Positions 5,250 through 10,765 of a stretch of DNA of 10,765 nt are shown one piece after another. The position numbers were made by a program, and so were the translations under genes. The stretch lies in NCBI GenBank assembly GCA_947502965.1, contig CANNCG010000034.1:1-10765 (forward strand). The letters are read 5' to 3'. Every line of letters starts with the position of its first letter. The first letter of the stretch is position 1. The notes beneath the pieces were generated by a model. That model had not been told where the DNA came from, did no database searches, and saw only the letters and a program-made list of their open reading frames with translations. The DNA comes from a bacterium. Its GTDB lineage: Bacteria; Margulisbacteria; Marinamargulisbacteria; SXXA01.

Positions 5250-6784
5250 TGCTCGGTATCATTGCCGCCTTGCTGTTTGCCATTGGCACAGCGCTCACCA
5301 TAACCCTCTATATCACCCGTAAAAAGTCGCTACAGAACACCATTCAAGCCGTAGAATCAGAAAATACAAAACGCATTGAAACCGCACAAAAAGAAGCCCA
5401 TGAGGTCCTAACAAAGGCCCACAGCGCGGCACAGGATATTCTCGCGAAATCACGTATTGCTTCTGAAGAAGAGGGCAAGATCAAGCGCCAAGCCGTGACC
5501 CAAATCGAACAACGTGTCATGCAAAAAGAAAAGCATCTGGATTCCAGAGAGTCTCATTTGATTGAAAAAGAAGATGCGTTAAATCAAGAAATTGAGCAAG
5601 CAAAACAACATAAAAAGAAACAAGAGAGTATCACCCTAGAGCTCTCACTCAAATTGGAACATGTGGCCGGGTTTTCTACAGAAGAAGCCAAGCAAGTCCT
5701 TTTGGCCAATGTGGAACGTGATGTCCGTCACCGCGCAGGAAAAATGATCAAAGACATCGAAGATCAAACCAAAAAAATCGCAAACCGTCGGGCAAAAGAA
5801 ATCGTCACAGACGCTATCCAACGCACCGCCGTGGACCATGTCGTTCCGGCCACAACGGCAGTTGTGCAGCTCCAAGACGATGACATGAAAGGCCGTATCA
5901 TTGGCCGCGAGGGCCGAAACATTCGTGCCTTTGAAGCGGTGACCGGGGTTGACGTCATTATCGATGATACGCCTGGCGCGGTTATCCTGTCCTGTTTTGA
6001 CCCCATTCGCAGGGAAATAGCCCGCATGACATTGGAGAAACTCGTTGCAGATGGCCGAATACATCCCGCCCGCATCGAAGAAATGGTGGAGAAATCACGC
6101 AAAGAACTTCAAGATATTATTCGTGAACATGGCGAACGTGCCGCCGACACCATCGGCCTCACGTTCCATCCCAAAATCATCGAGCTTCTTGGGAAACTCC
6201 ACTACAGAACAAGTTACGGGCAAAACATTCTCGCGCATTCGCTAGAAGCCGCACATATGGCAGGCATCATGGCAGCTGAGCTCAAAGTCAATGTCAATCT
6301 CGCCAAACGTGGCACGATGCTCCATGACATCGGTAAAGCCCTTGATTTTGAACAAGAAGGCTCTCACGATGATTTAGGCAAAGAAATCTGTATCAAATAC
6401 GGCGAATCTGCGGAAGTCATCAACTGCATCATGGCCCACCATGAGGGCGAAGAGCCCGATACCATTGAGGCTGTTCTCGTCATGATGGCCGATGCCATCT
6501 CTGCCGTGCGACCTGGAGCAAGACGTGAATCGCTGGAAACCTATGTCAAACGATTAGAGAAACTAGAAGCATTGGCCTATTCTTTTGAAGGCGTTGAAAA
6601 GGCTTATGCTATTCAAGCCGGTCGCGAAGTACGCGTTATCGTCAAACCTGACATTGTGGACGATTCTAGTACCCACAAACTGGCTTTCGACATTGCCAAG
6701 AAAATCGAAACTGAAATGGACTATCCTGGCGAAGTACGCGTCTCTATTATTCGCGAAACACGGGCAACCAGTATCGCGAAGTAA
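5249..6784 (+). CDS. rny: Ribonuclease Y
   Basis: RNase Y is a membrane-anchored endoribonuclease that starts mRNA decay. The 511-residue protein has the full family layout. An N-terminal hydrophobic anchor covers about residues 2-22, followed by positive charges (RKK). A long charged coiled coil spans about 25-185. A KH RNA-binding domain carries GRIIGREGRN at 215-224. An HD hydrolase domain has His330, the His-Asp pair at 359-360, His-His at 397-398 and ADAIS at 414-418. The family's C-terminal region closes with MDYPGEVRVSIIRE. Length and motifs are typical and no defect is seen. It overlaps recA by one base and abuts ymdB without a gap, so output of all three is probably coupled. Confidence 0.98.
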   Translation: MLGIIAALLFAIGTALTITLYITRKKSLQNTIQAVESENTKRIETAQKEAHEVLTKAHSAAQDILAKSRIASEEEGKIKRQAVTQIEQRVMQKEKHLDSRESHLIEKEDALNQEIEQAKQHKKKQESITLELSLKLEHVAGFSTEEAKQVLLANVERDVRHRAGKMIKDIEDQTKKIANRRAKEIVTDAIQRTAVDHVVPATTAVVQLQDDDMKGRIIGREGRNIRAFEAVTGVDVIIDDTPGAVILSCFDPIRREIARMTLEKLVADGRIHPARIEEMVEKSRKELQDIIREHGERAADTIGLTFHPKIIELLGKLHYRTSYGQNILAHSLEAAHMAGIMAAELKVNVNLAKRGTMLHDIGKALDFEQEGSHDDLGKEICIKYGESAEVINCIMAHHEGEEPDTIEAVLVMMADAISAVRPGARRESLETYVKRLEKLEALAYSFEGVEKAYAIQAGREVRVIVKPDIVDDSSTHKLAFDIAKKIETEMDYPGEVRVSIIRETRATSIAK

Positions 6785-7567
6785 ATGCCTAACATCCTTT
6801 TTATTGGTGACATCGTAGGGAAGCCTGGGCGGGAGATGGTGATAACCCATCTCCCGGCACTCAAAAAGCAATACGCCATCGATCTGACTATCGCCAATGT
6901 CGAAAATGCTGCCGGCGGATTTGGGATCACCCACAGTATTCTCAAAGAACTGTTGGTGGCAGGCATTGACTGCGCCACAACGGGAAATCATGTCTATGAC
7001 AAACGGGACATGCTCACCCAACCCTGGCCAGACAAGCTGGCCCGTCCCGCCAACTTTCCAGGCGATCACCCAGGAAAAAAAGTGTTGTACATTGATTTTC
7101 TAGGCACCCAAATCGCCATCCTCAACTTGCTGGGACGGGTATTTATGCACCACATGGTCGAGTGCCCCTTTCGATGGATGGACACCCATCTCCCCGAAAT
7201 ACAGGCACGAACACCCAATATTTTTGTCGATTTTCACGCAGAAGCCAGTTCAGAAAAAGAAGCCTTGGGATGGCATTTGGCAGGACGCGTATCCGCCGTC
7301 TGTGGCACGCACACCCATGTCGCTACCGCAGATGAACGCCTACTCCTCCAACATACGGCCTTTATTTCAGACACCGGCATGACCGGCCCCTCCGACGGAA
7401 TACTGGGAATGGCAAGAGCCCCTATTATTCAAAAGTTCATTGACCAAAAGCCTGTTCGCTTCGAAGTTGCAGAAGGACTTGAAAAAATGCTAAATGCCGT
7501 TACAATAACAGTGGACGCCAAAACAGGTGTCGCACACCAAATTGCCAGAGTCCGCATATCCGCATGA
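6785..7567 (+). CDS. ymdB: YmdB-family metallophosphoesterase
   Basis: This 260-residue protein belongs to the YmdB family of calcineurin-like phosphoesterases. The B. subtilis member hydrolyses cyclic nucleotides and affects biofilm and motility choice. The two-metal site is complete as far as can be read: Asp9 (GDIVGKPGR), Glu40-Asn41 (ENAAGGFG), Asn68-His69 (TGNHVYDK), His151 (DFHAEA), and His176 and His178 (GTHTHVAT). The C-terminal SDTGMTGP...GM motif at 195-209 is also typical. It starts directly after the rny stop. The rny-ymdB order is conserved in many bacteria, suggesting a shared role in RNA or nucleotide signalling. It ends in an ATGA overlap with the next gene. The actual substrate here is not known. 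Confidence 0.92.
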   Translation: MPNILFIGDIVGKPGREMVITHLPALKKQYAIDLTIANVENAAGGFGITHSILKELLVAGIDCATTGNHVYDKRDMLTQPWPDKLARPANFPGDHPGKKVLYIDFLGTQIAILNLLGRVFMHHMVECPFRWMDTHLPEIQARTPNIFVDFHAEASSEKEALGWHLAGRVSAVCGTHTHVATADERLLLQHTAFISDTGMTGPSDGILGMARAPIIQKFIDQKPVRFEVAEGLEKMLNAVTITVDAKTGVAHQIARVRISA

Positions 7568-8634
7568 CACTTCCTAAATTGTTACTAATTGGCGCATCCG
7601 ACTCTACCAAAAAACTCATTGCATGGGTGACAGCCGGGCACTTTGTCATGCTCAGTGAATCTGCATTTACGCCCTTATTAATAGAGAAACAAGATCCCCT
7701 TTCCCTGGTTATCTTTGCCACCCCCCCGACGCCAGAGCATCTCTACGCCGTGCAGCAGCACGACACCCCCATATTGCTCCTCCTACATGCCGACGCGTTG
7801 AACACCCAGGAGGCGGCCTTTACCCAAGAAGGCGTGGACTATTTGATACAGCCCTTTCATCCCCAAGATCTTCTCTTCCGTTTGAAAAAAAATGCATTGG
7901 CACCAAGTCCCAGTTTTACCGCCGCCATATTTGATCCTAGCAGCCTTATTTCACAAGAAATCCGCACAAAGTGGCAACATCTGGGTATCGCTATCCATCT
8001 TTTTAATCAAGACCAGCCCTTAATCACCTTTATCAAAAATGAAAACCCAGATGTGGTCATCAGCGATGCCGCTATCCCAACACACAACGCTGAGACCTTG
8101 ATTGACACGGTCAAAAGCCGCCAAATTCCTTTATTCAGCTTGTTTTCAGAAAACACCCCTAATATCGAGTCCAATGTATTGTATGCCAAAGCCGATGATT
8201 ATAGCGTAGCCCCTTTTTCAGGGGAGTCGCTCTTATTACGGATCAAGCGCATCCTAAAAAAAAAACACCCTCTGACAGCACCAAAGCTCAAAAAAGCACG
8301 TAAAGAACCCATACAAAGCGAAACGCTACCACATCAAAACGGAGACACTCCCGCCCTCATAAGCCAGGTCAATGTCACCCTCAATCACGAAATCAGAAGT
8401 CCCCTCACCAGCATTTTGATCGGCGCACAGGTCATTCGAAAACGTGCCCCCATCGATTCCCAAGAATACCAAATTGCCAAAGAAATTGAAGACGCCTCGC
8501 GACGCATCCAATCAACACTGGACGATTTCGGACAGGTGCGACAGGTCGTTGTCGATGACTATATCAATGGCATTAAGATGCTCAGCCTCAAACGATCACG
8601 TCACCCACAAGCCACAGGACCCAAGACATGCTAG
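7564..8634 (+). CDS. Two receiver-like domains plus a histidine-kinase DHp domain, without an ATPase domain
   Basis: I know no named family with this layout. The 356-residue protein begins with a receiver-like fold (about 3-112). Its phosphoacceptor position reads Ala52 (LVIFATPP), and the usual Lys-Pro-Phe is QPF at 96-98, so it is probably inactive. A second receiver-like region (about 118-232) keeps an Asp at the acceptor position, Asp168 (PDVVISDAAIP), with Asp124 as the only obvious N-terminal acid; its Lys-Pro position is APF. After a basic linker (232-262), an H-box LNHEIRSPLTSIL (273-285) with His275 and a second amphipathic helix (about 302-323) form a DHp two-helix unit. The protein then ends after about 30 residues with no N, G1 or G2 ATPase boxes. 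It overlaps ymdB by 4 and lptB by 7 bases, so it is fixed in the operon. It may act as a phosphotransfer or dimeric scaffold protein; this is inference. Confidence 0.75.
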   Translation: MTLPKLLLIGASDSTKKLIAWVTAGHFVMLSESAFTPLLIEKQDPLSLVIFATPPTPEHLYAVQQHDTPILLLLHADALNTQEAAFTQEGVDYLIQPFHPQDLLFRLKKNALAPSPSFTAAIFDPSSLISQEIRTKWQHLGIAIHLFNQDQPLITFIKNENPDVVISDAAIPTHNAETLIDTVKSRQIPLFSLFSENTPNIESNVLYAKADDYSVAPFSGESLLLRIKRILKKKHPLTAPKLKKARKEPIQSETLPHQNGDTPALISQVNVTLNHEIRSPLTSILIGAQVIRKRAPIDSQEYQIAKEIEDASRRIQSTLDDFGQVRQVVVDDYINGIKMLSLKRSRHPQATGPKTC

Positions 8635-9347
8635 AAGCCCGCGATCTCACCAAACGTTATAAAGACAGAACCGTTGTAAATGGGGTGTCCCTTTCCATGC
8701 AACAAGGGGAAATCGTCGGTCTCCTCGGCCCCAATGGTGCCGGCAAGACCACCACCTTTTACATGCTTATCGGACTGGTAAGTCCAGACAAAGGTCAGGT
8801 GTACTTCAATGGGAAAGACATTACCAAAGTCCCGATGTACCAACGTGCCCGGATGGGACTTGGTTACCTACCTCAAGAATCGTCTATCTTTAAAAAGATC
8901 ACGGTTGAAGAAAATATTCTGATTTTATGGGAAATCGTCAAAACCATTCCAAAATCACAGTACAACGCCCGCCTAGAGGAACTGCTCTCAGACATGGGCC
9001 TGCTCCATCTCCGACATGCCCGTGGCGTGGAGCTCTCAGGCGGCGAAAAACGTCGGGTGGAAATTGTTCGGGCGCTGGCTACCAACCCCTCCTTTATTCT
9101 GCTAGATGAGCCGTTTGCTGGGATCGATCCTATCGCCGTACACGAAATTCAACAGATTATTCTCAAACTCAAACAAAAAAACCTGGGCATCATTATTACC
9201 GATCACAATGTCCGTGAGACATTGGCCATCACCGATAGGGCGTATATCATTCACCAAGGAAAGCTGTTAATCTCCGGCAATTCAGACACCATTGCAGACG
9301 ACCCCATCGCCCGAAAGTTCTACTTGGGCGAAAATTTTTCCCGCTAA
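8628..9347 (+). CDS. lptB: LPS export ABC transporter ATP-binding protein LptB
   Basis: LptB is the cytoplasmic ATPase that powers extraction of lipopolysaccharide from the inner membrane through LptF/G toward LptC and LptA. The 239-residue protein shows Walker A GPNGAGKTT (34-42), the Q-loop Gln83 (YLPQESSIF), the ABC signature LSGGE (136-140), Walker B ending in Asp160-Glu161 (LLDEPFAG), and the switch His193 (ITDHNVRETL). The LDEPFAGIDPIAV and TDHNVRETLA stretches and the C-terminal KFYLGENF are specific for LptB among ABC ATPases. It begins inside the preceding gene and its stop overlaps lptF by one base. The pairing with lptF confirms the function. No lptA or lptC is seen in the window. 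Confidence 0.97.
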   Translation: MLEARDLTKRYKDRTVVNGVSLSMQQGEIVGLLGPNGAGKTTTFYMLIGLVSPDKGQVYFNGKDITKVPMYQRARMGLGYLPQESSIFKKITVEENILILWEIVKTIPKSQYNARLEELLSDMGLLHLRHARGVELSGGEKRRVEIVRALATNPSFILLDEPFAGIDPIAVHEIQQIILKLKQKNLGIIITDHNVRETLAITDRAYIIHQGKLLISGNSDTIADDPIARKFYLGENFSR

Positions 9348-10438
9348 TGGTCTCCATTCTCGACCGATATCTGATCAAAGAACTCATTGGTCCTTTTCTT
9401 TTTGGAATTGCGGCATTTACCTTTATTCTCTCTGGCAGCACCGTGCTTTTCGCCCTCATCGGAGAGGCCATCAGGAACAATATCCCCATGGGTATTATTC
9501 TTCAGTTGTTTCTGTACAAACTCCCCTACATGATTGTCTTGTCATTTCCTATGTCAACCTTGCTTGCCACGATTATCGCATTCGGGCGGCTCAGTGCAGA
9601 CAGTGAAATTCTGGCCTTTCGTGCAGGCGGTATCGCCTTTAACCGTTTGGTTACCCCTATTTTTCTCACAGGTCTTTTTGTCAGTTTGCTCACGATCTGG
9701 TTCAACGAATCCATTGTGCCCAGAGCCACCCATTCTGGAGAACGCCTCTACCAAAGCGTCGTACAACAACAAAAACCAAAAATAAAACGCAATGTCAACT
9801 TCACCGAATACAAAGAGTCGCTCCCCTATAGAATCATCAATGTGGCCGAAATCGACCATGGCATCCTCAAAGGAATTTCGGTCGCTGAATATGAAAAAGG
9901 GATATTGGCCCGTATCATTCGGGCAAAATCTGGTAAGTTTCTCCCAACTGGCGGATGGGAGTTTTATGATGGGGTCATGCATAGTTTCCCCGTAGAGTAC
10001 CCGGACAGGGTCCTTTTTCTTTCGTTTAGTAAGGAATACATCGATATCCCTATCAATCCATTATCTGTTATCGACCGCAACAAAAATGTTGAGGAAATGA
10101 CCTCTCGTGAATTAAAAGCCAAAATCGAAGAGAAAAAATCCTTAGGACAAGACGTCATGACAGACCGCATGAATTATCACATGAAATTTTCCGTCCCTTT
10201 TGCCAGCCTCATTTTTTCAATTTTAGGGGCCTCTGTTGGGCTAAAACCTCACCGCAGCTCATCCGCTATGGGGCTGGGTATTAGCCTGATTGTCATTTTC
10301 ATTTACTACATTTTATTGTCCGTAGGGATGGGTATCGGGATCTCGGGTAGCGTCCCTGCCATTATTGGGGCATGGCTCCCCAATATTATTGTTGGCATCT
10401 TTGGGATTTATCTGCTGAAGCGATTGTCTTATCGATAG
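9347..10438 (+). CDS. lptF: LptF/LptG-family LPS export permease
   Basis: This 363-residue inner-membrane protein is the permease partner of LptB in the Lpt pathway. It starts with the typical amphipathic ILDRYLIKELIGPFLFG. Three hydrophobic segments follow (about 13-39, 53-80, 101-122), then a soluble periplasmic beta-rich region (about 125-270), then three more segments (about 277-299, 307-328, 335-357). This 3 + beta-jellyroll + 3 layout is diagnostic of YjgP/YjgQ proteins. The SAD-E-LAFRAGG stretch (83-95) is the conserved cytoplasmic coupling region facing LptB. LptF and LptG cannot be told apart by eye, so the symbol could also be lptG. Only one permease gene is visible, and the gene-free 327 bases after it mean any second permease lies elsewhere, or the complex uses one gene. 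It closes the operon. Confidence 0.9.
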   Translation: MVSILDRYLIKELIGPFLFGIAAFTFILSGSTVLFALIGEAIRNNIPMGIILQLFLYKLPYMIVLSFPMSTLLATIIAFGRLSADSEILAFRAGGIAFNRLVTPIFLTGLFVSLLTIWFNESIVPRATHSGERLYQSVVQQQKPKIKRNVNFTEYKESLPYRIINVAEIDHGILKGISVAEYEKGILARIIRAKSGKFLPTGGWEFYDGVMHSFPVEYPDRVLFLSFSKEYIDIPINPLSVIDRNKNVEEMTSRELKAKIEEKKSLGQDVMTDRMNYHMKFSVPFASLIFSILGASVGLKPHRSSSAMGLGISLIVIFIYYILLSVGMGIGISGSVPAIIGAWLPNIIVGIFGIYLLKRLSYR

Positions 10439-10453
10439 AAAAAGGGCAAGACT

Positions 10454-10508
10454 CTCGGGCCAGAAAAACCGAAGTTTACTGCGCGTAAATGAGGCTTTTT
10501 CTGGCGAG
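10454..10508 (+). terminator. Long inverted repeat after lptF, probable operon terminator
   Basis: Starting 15 bases after the lptF stop, GCCAGAAAAACC (10459-10470) pairs with GGCTTTTTCTGGC (10493-10505) with one bulged base. Outside, CTCG and CGAG extend it past a 2-base bulge. Inside, TTTAC (10475-10479) pairs with GTAAA (10485-10489). The A-run in the left arm and T-run in the right arm would let a shorter inner stem followed by TTTTT act as an intrinsic terminator on either strand. The inner stem is interrupted by mismatches, so efficiency is uncertain. Confidence 0.5.
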
Positions 10509-10527
10509 CACTGACGCCGAATGGGGC

Positions 10528-10555
10528 GTTTTGCGACAGGGCGCTGTCGCAAAAC
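10528..10555. repeat. Perfect 12-bp inverted repeat
   Basis: GTTTTGCGACAG (10528-10539) pairs with CTGTCGCAAAAC (10544-10555) around a GGCG tetraloop, without mismatch. The following bases are A-rich rather than T-rich, so it is not a standard plus-strand terminator. Confidence 0.8.
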
Positions 10556-10578
10556 AAAGAAAAAAACGTGCAGGATCT

Positions 10579-10596
10579 GATTTTTTTGTAAAAATC
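10579..10596. repeat. 7-bp A/T hairpin, GATTTTT/AAAAATC
   Basis: GATTTTT (10579-10585) pairs with AAAAATC (10590-10596) around TTGT. AAAAATC occurs again directly at 10601-10607. The stretch is AT-rich and the match may be fortuitous. Confidence 0.4.
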
Positions 10597-10629
10597 CAAT
10601 AAAAATCGATAAAAGAAGCGTTTTGTGGA

Positions 10630-10668
10630 CTATTTGGCGTAAAATCCACTGGATTTTACGCCAAATAG
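10630..10668. repeat. Perfect 39-base palindrome with 19-base arms
   Basis: The arm at 10630-10648, beginning CTATTTGGCGTA, is the exact reverse complement of 10650-10668, with a single base (C10649) at the centre. No mismatch occurs in either arm. As RNA it would form an uninterrupted stem of about 17 bp. No T-tract follows. It is the strongest dyad in the window. Confidence 0.9.
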
Positions 10669-10676
10669 GCGCAGGT

Positions 10677-10712
10677 CGCCCTTTGGGGCGCTATGCCCCA
10701 CTCAGATTGGGC
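10677..10712. repeat. Cluster of mutually exclusive GC hairpins
   Basis: CGCCC (10677-10681) can pair with GGGCG (10686-10690). GGGGC (10685-10689) can instead pair with GCCCC (10695-10699), and GCCC (10695-10698) can also pair with GGGC (10709-10712). Each choice excludes its neighbour, as in attenuator-like leaders. The remaining 53 bases to the window end show no gene or further structure I can support. Confidence 0.4.
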
Positions 10713-10765
10713 AATGGCGTTATCACAACCACTCTTTTGAGATTCCAAACAATGGCATCCATAAA

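Noticed and set aside
8500..8640. Frameshift that removed a kinase ATPase domain from the receiver-DHp protein
   Set aside because: An intact lptB begins at 8628 and fills the downstream sequence, and no N-, G1- or G2-box-like residues appear in other frames near the end of the gene.
10579..10607. AT-rich replication-origin-like iterons
   Set aside because: Only two direct AAAAATC copies occur, with no DnaA-box set or replication gene nearby.

Overview
The window shows a bacterial chromosome segment with two parts. An acquired-looking GC-rich left edge (about 1-1315) is followed by a dense, all-plus-strand housekeeping block (1366-10438). LptB and an LptF/G permease imply a diderm with an LPS-type outer membrane. 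RNase Y followed directly by a YmdB-type phosphodiesterase, next to CinA-C and RecA, is an order best known from Firmicutes and some uncultured phyla rather than from enteric Proteobacteria. I cannot fix the phylum from the sequence. A little-studied diderm lineage near the Cyanobacteria/Margulisbacteria side of the tree is a low-confidence guess.

Layout. Bases 1-582 are the C-terminal nuclease end of a Type III restriction subunit, with codon third positions much richer in G/C than the rest. Bases 583-1365 hold no convincing intact gene. They contain a 59-codon ORF, a MITE-like element with 31-bp imperfect terminal inverted repeats (720-940), a third partial copy of the same repeat (1285-1315), and between them a GC-rich run of hairpins. 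A good sigma70-type promoter at 1329-1356 lies so close to the next ATG that the message is probably leaderless. It drives a Gfo/Idh/MocA oxidoreductase resembling UDP-GlcNAc 3-dehydrogenases. Then come metK with its own candidate promoter, pncC (CinA C-terminal domain), recA, rny, ymdB, an unusual receiver/receiver/DHp protein, lptB and lptF.

From recA to lptF the genes touch or overlap (1, 0, 4, 7 and 1 bases), so pncC-recA-rny-ymdB-(REC-DHp)-lptB-lptF probably forms one translationally coupled operon. It joins DNA repair, mRNA turnover and LPS export. The oddest gene is 7564-8634. It has two degenerate receiver-like domains and an apparently intact histidine-kinase H-box helix pair, but no ATPase domain and no room for one before lptB.

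The last 327 bases (10439-10765) contain no gene. They hold a string of inverted repeats, including a probable terminator, a perfect 12-bp stem, a perfect 19-bp-arm palindrome and a set of mutually exclusive GC hairpins.
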